27,890 nt of DNA from NCBI GenBank assembly GCA_030037405.1, contig JASHRK010000257.1, forward strand, positions 1 through 27,890, read 5' to 3'. The DNA comes from Acidimicrobiales bacterium (GTDB lineage Bacteria > Actinomycetota > Acidimicrobiia > Acidimicrobiales > Bog-793). The notes under the pieces are model-generated. The model searched no databases and was not told where the DNA came from. It saw only the letters and a program-made list of their open reading frames with translations. The position numbers were made by a program, and so were the translations under genes. Shown here piece by piece: positions 14,626 through 22,033 of the stretch (positions are counted from its first letter, which is position 1; each line of letters starts with the position of its first letter).

Positions 14626-15681
14626 GTCGAGGAGATCGAGCCCGAGGGTCAGCCCGTCGCCTCGGAACAGTCCTGACGTGGGGCTCTCGCCGGAGATGGC
14701 GTCGACGGCAAGCACGACGGCAGCCGCCGTGTAGGTGCTGCGCTCCTCGTGCGGGAACGTCGAGCGCTCGGGGTAGACGCGGCCGGTCGTGTACGAACCG
14801 TCCGGGTCACGCTGGTCCCGCGACCACTCGAGGAGTGCCCGGGCCTCCCCCGTGCGCCCGACGAGATGGCACGCGATGGCGCACTCTGCCGTCTCGGCGG
14901 CCGTGACCCAACGCCTGTCCGAGACGCAGCGAACGCCACGACCGTTCATGACGAACTCGCCCCACCGGGCTGCCAGGCGCTCCCGTGCCGGCTCACCGCC
15001 CAGCGCCCCGCAGAGGACCGGGTAATACCAGTCCATGGCGTAGCGGTCCTTCGGGGCAAAGAGCTCCGCCCAGTAGACGACGGCGTGGCGGAGCCGACCG
15101 GCGGCCAGCTCCCAGTCGGGCCTCTCATCACCGAGAAGCTCTGCGCAGGCGATGGCGCAGCGCAGCGACAGGTAGGCGGACGACGAGCCGGCCAGCAAGG
15201 CGTAGCTCTCCGGGCGGCCGTTCTCGTCGATCGACCAGACGAGCTCGCCCCCGGGTCGCTGCCACGAGAGGACGAACCCGACCGCCGCTGTCAGCATCGG
15301 CCACATCTCCTCTACGAAACCCACCTCTCCCGAGGCAAGGAAGTGCTGCCACACTCCCGTCGCGACGTAGGCGCAGACGTTCGTGTCGAGGCGTCTGTCC
15401 TTCGCCGAGCCGTCGGGCCAGTAGTAGTTGAACCAGGCGCCGAAGTTGCGCTGGCTCTCACGCAACCACCCGTAGGCGCGTTCGGCGGCGCGGAGGCGCC
15501 CCCCTGCCGAGAGCGCCATAGCCGCCTCGACGTGGTTCCAGGGGTCGCAGTGCCCGCCCGCGAACCAGGGGATCATGCCGTTGCTCGACTGCACCTGCTC
15601 GATGCTCGCGAGCGTGAGGGCGAGCTCGTCGGCGCCGAGCAGCGGCCTCTCGAGCGAAGGGTGCCGCCACGGTGCCGTCAT
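14320..15681 (-). CDS. Alpha-helical toroid protein (prenyltransferase/glycosidase-like), with an antisense tail
   Basis: A 453-residue frame. The first 345 residues or so look like an alpha/alpha-toroid enzyme: regularly spaced helices rich in Trp and Ala, with GMIPWFAGGHCDPWNHVEAAMAL, DTNVCAYVATGVWQHF, YALLAGSSSAYLSLRCAIACAELLG and DPDGSYTTGRVYPE. Such repeats occur in squalene-oxidase/prenyltransferase-like and six-hairpin glycosidase proteins. I cannot tell which. The start ATG overlaps the upstream methyltransferase stop (ATGA at 15681-15678). The last 100 residues or so are antisense to the O-methyltransferase gene and look non-native (acidic, valine-rich). The natural stop may have been lost near 14625-14680, where TGA occurs one base out of frame. 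Confidence 0.75.
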   Translation of the reverse strand: MTAPWRHPSLERPLLGADELALTLASIEQVQSSNGMIPWFAGGHCDPWNHVEAAMALSAGGRLRAAERAYGWLRESQRNFGAWFNYYWPDGSAKDRRLDTNVCAYVATGVWQHFLASGEVGFVEEMWPMLTAAVGFVLSWQRPGGELVWSIDENGRPESYALLAGSSSAYLSLRCAIACAELLGDERPDWELAAGRLRHAVVYWAELFAPKDRYAMDWYYPVLCGALGGEPARERLAARWGEFVMNGRGVRCVSDRRWVTAAETAECAIACHLVGRTGEARALLEWSRDQRDPDGSYTTGRVYPERSTFPHEERSTYTAAAVVLAVDAISGESPTSGLFRGDGLTLGLDLLDSEDRGEDEAVVALRADRLHTGRGHPAIPVDEVEQPADSENRRVGLGGIGDGALAHDVVHDDHRARPGEADRPFEVVGVRGLVSVDEDEVEGLSALLVDDGQ

Positions 15682-16391
15682 GGCGCATGCTCGGCGTAGA
15701 CAACGAGGCTCTTCCCGATGAGCGGGCTGAGCAGCCGGTCGACGGCGCGGACGAGACGGCTCCCGTGCACGATGTCGTGAACGAGAAGGGCGTGATAGAG
15801 GCGGACGAGGACGTGCGTCTCGTTCGACACCCCGACGATGCACTTGAGCCACCAGTACGGGCTGTGCAGGCCGTGGACGTGATGGCGGGCGACGACGCTC
15901 AGTCCCGCTTCCCTGAGGTGGGCCTCGAGGGCCGAGCGCCGGTAGACACGCACGTGGCCGCCGGGTCTCTCGTGGTACTCGGCCGAGAGCAGCCAGTTCA
16001 CCAGCTCGGGCAGGCGGTTCGGTACGGTGACGGCGAGCCGTCCCCCGGGCGCGAGCACCCGCGCCAGCTCCGTCATGGCCTGCAGGTCGTCGGGGATGTG
16101 CTCGAGGACCTCGGCGGCGATGACCCGCTCGAAGCTCCCATCACGAAACGGGAGCTCGAGCGCCCCCGCCTTGACCGGCCAACCCGCGCCCCCTGGAGGG
16201 ACCTCGCCCGCCTCGTCCATCGCCGCCATGACGGCTGCGGTCGACTTCAGCTCGATCTCGTCGGAGTCGAGGGCGACTACGCGAGCACCGCGGCGGAGGC
16301 ACTCGAATGCATGACGGCCGGCGCCGCAACCCATGTCGAGGACGCGCTCGCCCGGAGCTACGGCAAGCTGTTCGAAGTCAACCGTGAGCAA
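15678..16391 (-). CDS. Class I SAM-dependent methyltransferase
   Basis: A 237-residue methyltransferase of the UbiE/Methyltransf_11 type. VLDMGCGAGRHAFECLRRGARVVALDSD is the SAM site, followed by FERVIAAEVLEHIPD and RVLAPGGRLAVTVPN. The C-terminal part contains a conserved-looking HGLHSPYWWLKC and HDIVHGSRLVRAVDRLLSPLIGKSLVVYAEH. The start appears to be the TTG at 16391, three bases after the glycosyltransferase stop, and no in-frame ATG or GTG is near. It is the middle gene of a leftward three-gene unit. The substrate is unknown, perhaps a glycan or lipid made with its neighbours. Confidence 0.85.
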   Translation of the reverse strand: MLTVDFEQLAVAPGERVLDMGCGAGRHAFECLRRGARVVALDSDEIELKSTAAVMAAMDEAGEVPPGGAGWPVKAGALELPFRDGSFERVIAAEVLEHIPDDLQAMTELARVLAPGGRLAVTVPNRLPELVNWLLSAEYHERPGGHVRVYRRSALEAHLREAGLSVVARHHVHGLHSPYWWLKCIVGVSNETHVLVRLYHALLVHDIVHGSRLVRAVDRLLSPLIGKSLVVYAEHAP

Positions 16392-16394
16392 GGA

Positions 16395-17732
16395 TCACCC
16401 GGCCCCCACGGGAACGGCTGGCGGGGCGCCGGCCTGCTCCCCGGCCTCGGACCGCCGCCCTCCGCCTCGAGCTCGCTCGTCGAGCAGCCTGTAGTACTCC
16501 TCTGCCGTCTCTCTGGCGGCGATCGGCCAGGTGAAGCGCTCGAGCGTGCGCCGGCGGGCGGCGCGGGCGAGGCGGCTTCGCAGCCGGGAGTCCTCGAGCA
16601 GGCTGCAGATGGCGTTCGCCAGGGAGACCGGGTCGTTCGGCTCGACGAGGAGAGCCGTCTCGCCATGGCGGCCGACGACCTCCGGCAGAGCCCCGCCAGT
16701 CGTGGCGACGAGAGGGACGCCGCAGGACATCGCTTCGATGGCGGGCAGCGAAAAGCCCTCGTAGAGGCTGGGCACGACCGCCACCTCGGCCGAGGCGTAG
16801 AGCTCGGCAACTTCGTCGTCGGTGACGTCGGAGACGAACTGCACGTCGCCCTCGAGACGAAGGCGCTGAAGCGCCCGTTCGACGCGGCTGTTCTCCTTCA
16901 GGCGGCCGACGACGACGAGATGAGCTTCGTCTCGCTGCCTTCGCACCCTGGCGAGCGCTTCGAGGAGGGGGACGAGCCCCTTCATCGGCACGTCGGCGCT
17001 CGCCGTCGTCATGAGACGCCCCCGCACCCTTGCCCGCTCGGGGCGGGGGCGGAAGACGCTCTCGTCGACCCCGACCGGGACGACCGACAACCTCTCGCTC
17101 GCGACCCCGAGCTTGGCGGCTATGTCGGCGCCCGAAGTCTCCGAGACGGTCACGATCCTCGCCACACGCCGCGCCACCCGGGCCTGCATCCTGACGAAGC
17201 CGTACCACCGCCGCAGGGCAAGACGCCTGCCCCTCCCGTCTGCGTGGGCGAGATCGAGCTCGCGGTCGACGGTGATCGGATGGTGGATCGTTGCGACGAG
17301 GGGCCATCCGTCGCGCATCATCCCGATCAGCCCGCTTCCAAGGGACTGGTTGTCGTGCACGAGGTCGAAGTCGCCCCGCCGGGCGGCAAGCAGCCTGCGC
17401 GCCCTCAGGCTAAAGGTGCGCGGCTCGGGGAACCCCCCCGAGCACATGATGGCGAGCTCGAGGGCGTCGATGGTGCTCGTGAGCTCTGAGAGCCGCGGTA
17501 TGCGGAAGGGGTCCGGCTCGCGATAGAGGTCCAGGCTCGGCACCGGCACGAACGAGACGGGTTCGTCGAGCTCCGGGTAGGGCTGCCCGGCAAAGACGGT
17601 CACCTCGTGCCCGAGGTAGGCAAGCTCGCGTGTCAGGTGGCGCGTGTAGACGCCCTGGCCGCCGCAACGCGGGTTCCCCCTGTAGACGAGGAACGCCACG
17701 CGCAGCCGCTCCGGCCGGGCGCCTCTGCTCAC
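16395..17732 (-). CDS. GT4-family glycosyltransferase
   Basis: A 445-residue GT-B glycosyltransferase of family 4. The N-terminal domain has the acceptor loop GNPRCGGQGVYTRHLTRELAYLGHEVTVF. The C-terminal nucleotide-sugar site is VVPSLYEGFSLPAIEAMSCGVPLVATTGGALPEV with the E-x7-E signature. It has no signal peptide and probably works at the inner membrane face on a lipid-linked or capsular glycan. The GTG start at 17732 has AGAGGAAAGG about 10-13 nt upstream. Methyltransferase and toroid genes follow with 3-bp and overlapping junctions. About 30 residues at the C-terminus are low-complexity Gly/Ala/Pro. Confidence 0.92.
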   Translation of the reverse strand: MSRGARPERLRVAFLVYRGNPRCGGQGVYTRHLTRELAYLGHEVTVFAGQPYPELDEPVSFVPVPSLDLYREPDPFRIPRLSELTSTIDALELAIMCSGGFPEPRTFSLRARRLLAARRGDFDLVHDNQSLGSGLIGMMRDGWPLVATIHHPITVDRELDLAHADGRGRRLALRRWYGFVRMQARVARRVARIVTVSETSGADIAAKLGVASERLSVVPVGVDESVFRPRPERARVRGRLMTTASADVPMKGLVPLLEALARVRRQRDEAHLVVVGRLKENSRVERALQRLRLEGDVQFVSDVTDDEVAELYASAEVAVVPSLYEGFSLPAIEAMSCGVPLVATTGGALPEVVGRHGETALLVEPNDPVSLANAICSLLEDSRLRSRLARAARRRTLERFTWPIAARETAEEYYRLLDERARGGGRRSEAGEQAGAPPAVPVGAG

Positions 17733-17788
17733 GAGAAGAAGCCTTTCCTCTGCTGCTGCTCAAGCGCAACACGGCAGCCTCCCTCGCC

Positions 17789-19087
17789 TCAGGAGATCCC
17801 GAACCACCCGAGGACGGTGATCACCACGAGAACGAGCGCCATGGCGGCGACGACTACCGTCACGACGCCGGAGACGAGGCGGAGCACCGGGCCGTTGGCG
17901 TGCTCGCCGAGGACGCTCTTGCGATTGGCGAGGATGACGATGAACGCCAGCGTGACGGGGGTGACTATGCCTTCGACGACCTGAGTGCCGATCAAGAGCG
18001 TGATCGGGTTGATGGGGAGCAGGGTGACCGTCACGCCGATGAGGACCTGGGCAGAGAACAGTCCGAGAAACAAAGGGGCTGCCCTGAACGAGCGCGAGAC
18101 GGAACGCTCGACGCCGATGGCTTCTGCCACGGCGTAGGCCGTGGAGAGGGGCACGACGGCCGCCGCGAGCGCCGAGGCGCCGAGGAGGCCGAGGCCGAAC
18201 AGCACCGTCGCCTCCGAGCCGGCCACCGGCCTGAGAGCATCGGCAGCCTCTGTCGCAGACTGCAGGACTCCGTGTCCCCCTATGGCGGCGCCGGTGGCGA
18301 CGATGATCGCGAGCGAGATGATCGTCGCGAAGACCACCCCCGAGACCACGTCGATGCGCTCGAAGCGGTACTCGTCCGGCCCTATCCCCCGGTCCACCAC
18401 GGCGGAGGCGTTGTAGAGCTGCATGTAGGGAGAGATCGTCGTCCCGATGAGAGCGACGGCGAGAAGGACGAAGGCCTTGCCCGCCAGCATGTGCGGGACG
18501 ACGGTAGAGGTGGCGACGTCGTGCCAGTTGGGATGGGCCAGGACCGCGGCCACCGGGTAGGCGAGGAACGCCACGGTGAGAAGGAGGAAGATCCGCTCCG
18601 CGTAGCGGTAGCTGCCGAAGAGCACGAGGAGCCAGATGGCGACGGCCGCGATGGGCACCGTGACGTAGCGTGTGACGTGGAAGAGGCTGAAGGCGGCGCC
18701 GATCCCGGTGAATTCGGAGACGACTATCCCGACGTTGGCGATGACGAGGGCGACGAGGGCGAGAAGGGTCAGCCGGATCGAGAACTCCTCGCGTATCAGA
18801 GCGGCGAGGCCCTTTCCCGTCACGGCGCCCAGGCGAGCGGACATCTCCTGCACGAGCGCGAGCCCGATACCGATGAGGACCATGAGGAAGAGGGTCCGGT
18901 AGACGTACTGGGACCCCGCCGAGGCGTATGTGACTATGCCGCCGGCATCGTTGCCGGCGTTAGCCGCTATGAGCCCGGGCCCCGCAATGGCGGCGACAAA
19001 GAGGAGACGCCGCCGCAGGCTCCGCTGCCCGCGCCGGCGGCGCTGGGCGAGCGCGGGGAGACGGCGGTCCTCGGCGCCGGTCCCCAT
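17789..19087 (-). CDS. Nramp-fold divalent cation transporter with non-canonical metal site
   Basis: A 432-residue membrane protein with about 11 helices and a basic N-terminus. It belongs to the SLC11/Nramp superfamily: GPGLIAANAGNDAGG (residues 37-50) is TM1, with QEMSARLGAVTGKGLA following, and LIGTTISPYMQLY (213-225) is TM6. In classical Mn/Fe transporters TM1 reads DPGN and TM6 carries A-x-x-M-P-H. Here TM1 is N43-A-G-N46 and TM6 has T216 and S219-P-Y, so the binding Asp and Met are both replaced. Loss of the Met is known in Nramp-related Mg2+ transporters, which supports a hard-cation substrate. ATG has GGAGGG 8 nt upstream and is 16 bp after the MgtE_N-CBS gene. Confidence 0.9.
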   Translation of the reverse strand: MGTGAEDRRLPALAQRRRRGQRSLRRRLLFVAAIAGPGLIAANAGNDAGGIVTYASAGSQYVYRTLFLMVLIGIGLALVQEMSARLGAVTGKGLAALIREEFSIRLTLLALVALVIANVGIVVSEFTGIGAAFSLFHVTRYVTVPIAAVAIWLLVLFGSYRYAERIFLLLTVAFLAYPVAAVLAHPNWHDVATSTVVPHMLAGKAFVLLAVALIGTTISPYMQLYNASAVVDRGIGPDEYRFERIDVVSGVVFATIISLAIIVATGAAIGGHGVLQSATEAADALRPVAGSEATVLFGLGLLGASALAAAVVPLSTAYAVAEAIGVERSVSRSFRAAPLFLGLFSAQVLIGVTVTLLPINPITLLIGTQVVEGIVTPVTLAFIVILANRKSVLGEHANGPVLRLVSGVVTVVVAAMALVLVVITVLGWFGIS

Positions 19088-19103
19088 CGATCACCCTCCG
19101 TCG

Positions 19104-20441
19104 TCACTGCAGGAACCTCGGGAAGTGGAGGCGCCCGCGGTCGGGCAGGAGGGCGTCGACGACGTCGTCGGCGAGGATGCGGCCGATCGGCTTCCCGTCG
19201 GCGACGACGAGGACAGAGGAGCGGCGCGCTTCGACGAGGCGGCCGGCGAGGTCCTGGACGCTCGCGCTCGGTGGCACCGTGATCGGCTCGGAATCGCTCA
19301 CAAGGTCACCTACCGGGCTCGAGCGCTCGGCAACGAGAAGGTCGAAGAGGGAGACGTCGCCGACAAGGTTCCCCTCCTCGTCGAGGACGGCGACTGCGTC
19401 CACCTCACCGGAGTGGTCGCGCATGGCGGCGAGGGCGGTGGAGACATCCTCGACGCTGTCTGCGATGCCCGCCGTGGCGACGGCTGTCGTCATGATCCCG
19501 CCGGCCGTGTCCTTGCCGTAGTCGAGCAGGGCTTCGAGCTCCTGAGCCCGCTCGGTCGGCATGTGGTCGAGAAGCTCGTCCCGCTCGTCATCGAGGAGCT
19601 CCCGCAGGGCGTCCACGGCCTCGTCGGGCTCCATGGACGCCACGAGACGGGCGGCCCTGTCGGGCTCCACCTCCCGTAGGAGAGATTCGAGCTCTTCCGG
19701 GTCCATCTCCTCGAGGGCGTCGGCGGCGTCTTCGGGGTCGAGAGCCTCGAGGAGATCCTGGCGCTGGTCACGGTCGAGGTCCTCGAGAAGGTCGGCCAGC
19801 TCGCCGGGCCGCAGCCGGTTGAGCCCCTCATGCGAGGTTCGCAGCTGCAGGCTCGCCGCCGGGCTCCCGAAGGGCTGTATCGCCGCCCAGTCGATGACGC
19901 GCTCGGGCGTGGGGCGGGGACGAAAGCGCGCGGGGCCCATGCGGCGAAGGAGGGTCTGGGGGCTCACGTCGACGCCGACGAGGCGAATGCGGCCCTGAGC
20001 AGGTGCCAGGTAGAGATCGGCCGCCCTGATGACCTGGACGCCGTCCACGTCGACGAGCTGGTGGTCGAGGACGTCCTTTGCCAGCAGGAGCTCGCCCGGC
20101 CGCCGCTCGAAGTCGCGGAGGTCGACCCGCGCCGAGCGAAGGGTGATCTCGGAGTGCCCGAGGTGTTGTACGAGACCGGCGTCGAGAAAGACCCGGCGCC
20201 TGCCCACGCCCACCACGAGGCCGGTGATCGGTGGGTACGCCTGGTCCGGAGAGAAACGGGCGACGACGTCGATCAACCGCCCGATCTCGGCGTCGTCCTG
20301 ATGGCGCACCGGTCGATCGATCAGCCCGGCGAGCGAGACGATCGCATCACGAACGGCGCGAGTCGTCGTCAGCCGGCGGTGGCGCTGGTCGAGACGGGTG
20401 CGAAGCGCCTGGGGAGTCTGCAGGGGGGCACGGCGAGCCAT
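19104..20441 (-). CDS. Soluble MgtE N-terminal domain/CBS protein with PRC-like N-terminus
   Basis: A 445-residue cytosolic protein. Residues about 30-145 resemble paired PRC-barrel units (PPITGLVVGVGRRRVFLD, then LLLAKDVLDHQLVDVDGVQVIRAADLYL). Residues about 205-310 form an MgtE_N superhelix rich in Asp/Glu repeats (DPEDAADALEEMDPEELESL). It ends with the MgtE hallmark YGKDTAGGIMTT. Two CBS domains follow (about 316-372 and 376-432). The protein then stops: the five-helix MgtE pore is absent. In true MgtE these domains close the Mg2+ channel when Mg2+ is high. Here they probably regulate the adjacent Nramp protein. ATG 20441 has GAGGAGG 5 nt upstream. Confidence 0.9.
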   Translation of the reverse strand: MARRAPLQTPQALRTRLDQRHRRLTTTRAVRDAIVSLAGLIDRPVRHQDDAEIGRLIDVVARFSPDQAYPPITGLVVGVGRRRVFLDAGLVQHLGHSEITLRSARVDLRDFERRPGELLLAKDVLDHQLVDVDGVQVIRAADLYLAPAQGRIRLVGVDVSPQTLLRRMGPARFRPRPTPERVIDWAAIQPFGSPAASLQLRTSHEGLNRLRPGELADLLEDLDRDQRQDLLEALDPEDAADALEEMDPEELESLLREVEPDRAARLVASMEPDEAVDALRELLDDERDELLDHMPTERAQELEALLDYGKDTAGGIMTTAVATAGIADSVEDVSTALAAMRDHSGEVDAVAVLDEEGNLVGDVSLFDLLVAERSSPVGDLVSDSEPITVPPSASVQDLAGRLVEARRSSVLVVADGKPIGRILADDVVDALLPDRGRLHFPRFLQ

Positions 20442-20676
20442 CGATCCTCCTCGGAGAGACGGTCCGGACGGCATCCGGAGGTGCGAACGTGACGCACCGC
20501 TCGTGCCCACTCGCATCGTCATCGGCTCCTGGAGTGCTCCAGGCGATCGAGGCGGTGAGAAGGCTCAGCTCAGAAGCTGTGACCGGGCACGGCGGGGATG
20601 GTGAGGGCGGTACTCGGGGGTTGGTCCGGTGCCATCGACCCCACCTCCTTCCTGTCTCGGCCGGGTCGTGGCACCC
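20442..20676 (-). promoter_or_regulatory. Structured leader of the MgtE_N-CBS/Nramp operon
   Basis: A leader of roughly 230 nt between a -10 box and the CBS gene start. It contains a 21-codon ORF (20635-20570) and then three predicted hairpins. They are CCTGGAG/CTCCAGG (20528-20543), GTGCG/CGCAC (20481-20497) and CCGGA/TCCGG (20464-20478). The last ends about 10 nt before the gene's Shine-Dalgarno. None has a U-tract. It does not match the M-box or yybP-ykoY consensus as I remember them. Leader-peptide control of translation or Rho termination is inferred. Confidence 0.55.
20570..20635 (-). CDS. Proline-rich leader peptide (upstream ORF)
   Basis: A 21-residue ORF that starts MAPDQPPSTA, continues LTIPAVPGHSF, and ends with TGA. 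AAGGAGGTG (20650-20642) lies 8 nt upstream counted from GGAGG. It is complementary to the 16S 3' end over nine bases, the strongest ribosome site I noticed in this window. Five of 21 residues are proline, with Asp next to P3, much like the start of enterobacterial MgtL (MEPDPTPLP). MgtL senses low Mg2+ when ribosomes falter on such a sequence. The role here is inference from position and composition. Too short for homology to be decisive. Confidence 0.6.
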   Translation of the reverse strand: MAPDQPPSTALTIPAVPGHSF

Positions 20677-20682
20677 AGTGTA
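20677..20682 (-). promoter_or_regulatory. -10 box of the MgtE_N-CBS/Nramp operon
   Basis: TACACT on the minus strand (AGTGTA on plus), about 40 nt before the leader ORF start. No good -35 match is seen. The divergent acyl-CoA dehydrogenase promoter starts 9 bp away at 20691. Confidence 0.45.
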
Positions 20683-20690
20683 CCTGGTGA

Positions 20691-20718
20691 TTGGCGTCGG
20701 CCGCCCCAGTTGTAGCCT
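20691..20718 (+). promoter_or_regulatory. Promoter of the acyl-CoA dehydrogenase gene
   Basis: TTGGCG (20691-20696), a 16-bp spacer and TAGCCT (20713-20718). The GTG start at 20725 comes 6 nt after the -10 box, so the transcript is predicted to be leaderless. Confidence 0.6.
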
Positions 20719-20724
20719 CGTGAC

Positions 20725-21957
20725 GTGGACCTCGCCTACCCGCCCGAAGCTGAGGCGTTCCGGCTGGAGGTGCGCCGCTTCCTCGAGGAGAACCTGCCCG
20801 AGGGGTGGGGAGAGCCCGGTCGCACGATGACGGCGGAGGAGCGCAGCAGCTTCGAGACGGAGTGGACGAAGAGGCTGGCGGAAGGCGGCTTCCTCTGTGC
20901 CTCCTGGCCTGCCGAGTACGGGGGCAGGGGCCTCACGCTCATGGAGAGCGTCGTGCTGCACGAGGAGTTCGCCCGCGCTGGCGCCCCGATGAGAGCCGAC
21001 TTCTTCGGCGACACCCTCGTCGGCCCGACGCTGCTCAGGTGGGGAAGCGACGAGCAGAAGAGGTTCTTCCTGCCGAAGATCCTCGCTGGAGAGATCTCCT
21101 GGTGCCAGGGCTTCTCCGAGCCGGACGCAGGGAGCGACCTCGCATCGCTCAAGACGCGGGCCGAGCTCGACGGCGACGAGTGGGTCGTCAACGGCCAGAA
21201 GGTGTGGACGAGCCAGGCGCAGGACGCCGACTACATCTTCCTCCTCGCCCGGACCGACCCCGAAGCCGAGAAGCACGCCGGCATCTCTTACCTCCTCGTC
21301 CCGATGCACCAGGAGGGCGTCGAGGTGCGCCCCATCTCCCAGATCGACGGCGCGGCCGAGTTCAACGAGGTCTTCTTCACCGACGCCCGCTGCCCAAGAG
21401 ACAGCGTCGTCGGAGGCGTGAACAACGGCTGGAAGGTCGCCATGACGACACTCGGGTTCGAGCGTGGGACCTCGGCGACGACGGGACATCGGCGTTTCTC
21501 GAATGAGCTCGAGGGCATCGTCGACATTGCGAGGCGCAACGGCAAGATCGCTGACCCCCTCGTCCGCCAGCGGCTCGCCTCCGCCTGGTCCAGGGTCAAG
21601 ATCCTCGAGATCAACGCCCTGCGCACGTTGACCTCCGAGCTGAAGGGCGATGGCTCTGCGGCCACCCTCGCCGCCACGAACAAGATGTACTGGTCGGAGT
21701 ACCACCGAGACGTGATGGAGCTGGCCATGGACATCCTCGGTATGGAGAGCCAGATCCTCACGGGTGGCGAAGCCGATTCCGGCCCTCCCCTCGCAAGAGC
21801 ACGCCAGGGGCGGCCCGGCTACCCGGTGAGCGCCCTCCAGTCCGACTTCTTCTTCTCCCGGTCTGAGACGATCTGGGGCGGGACGGCCGAGATCCAGCGC
21901 AATATCGTGGCGGAGCGAGTCCTCGGCCTCCCGAAGGAGCCGAGAGCGCCCTCGTAA
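20725..21957 (+). CDS. Acyl-CoA dehydrogenase
   Basis: A 410-residue flavoprotein that oxidises an acyl-CoA at the alpha-beta bond with FAD in lipid or steroid side-chain catabolism. Seen are the N-terminal helical domain (PPEAEAFRLEVRRFLEENLP), the middle-domain flavin motif CQGFSEPDAGSDLASLKTRA and VVNGQKVWTSQAQDADY, and the C-terminal TIWGGTAEIQRNIVAERVLGLP. The usual Glu of the YEGT-type motif is Gly (WGGT). E246 in LGFERG is in the place of the catalytic base used by isovaleryl-CoA-dehydrogenase-like enzymes. Substrate length is undetermined. GTG start, leaderless. Confidence 0.94.
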   Translation: MDLAYPPEAEAFRLEVRRFLEENLPEGWGEPGRTMTAEERSSFETEWTKRLAEGGFLCASWPAEYGGRGLTLMESVVLHEEFARAGAPMRADFFGDTLVGPTLLRWGSDEQKRFFLPKILAGEISWCQGFSEPDAGSDLASLKTRAELDGDEWVVNGQKVWTSQAQDADYIFLLARTDPEAEKHAGISYLLVPMHQEGVEVRPISQIDGAAEFNEVFFTDARCPRDSVVGGVNNGWKVAMTTLGFERGTSATTGHRRFSNELEGIVDIARRNGKIADPLVRQRLASAWSRVKILEINALRTLTSELKGDGSAATLAATNKMYWSEYHRDVMELAMDILGMESQILTGGEADSGPPLARARQGRPGYPVSALQSDFFFSRSETIWGGTAEIQRNIVAERVLGLPKEPRAPS

Positions 21958-21960
21958 CCG

Positions 21961-22033
21961 GCGCGCCTAGCTCTAACGGAGCGCCTACCTCGAACGGCGC
22001 CTATCTCGAATGGCGGCTATCTCGAATGGACGC
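21961..22033. repeat. Degenerate 16-18-bp tandem repeats
   Basis: About four units resembling GCGCCTATCTCGAATGG follow the acyl-CoA dehydrogenase stop: GCGCCTAGCTCTAACGGA, GCGCCTACCTCGAACG, GCGCCTATCTCGAATGG and CGGCTATCTCGAATGG. The last copy contains the stop codon of the small minus-strand gene. Confidence 0.8.

Noticed and set aside
15672..17489. A 605-codon plus-strand open frame opposite the methyltransferase and glycosyltransferase genes.
   Set aside because: It runs across the junction of two well-supported genes and shows no recognisable motif.
17630..19282. A 550-codon plus-strand open frame opposite the Nramp gene, full of Asp/Glu/Arg/His.
   Set aside because: It is the mirror of a hydrophobic membrane protein; charged composition is expected from the antisense of Leu/Val/Ala codons. 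No start signal or domain was seen.
20442..20676. Known metal riboswitch (M-box or yybP-ykoY) in the operon leader.
   Set aside because: I could not find the conserved core sequences of either class as I remember them. A covariance-model search of this interval would settle it.
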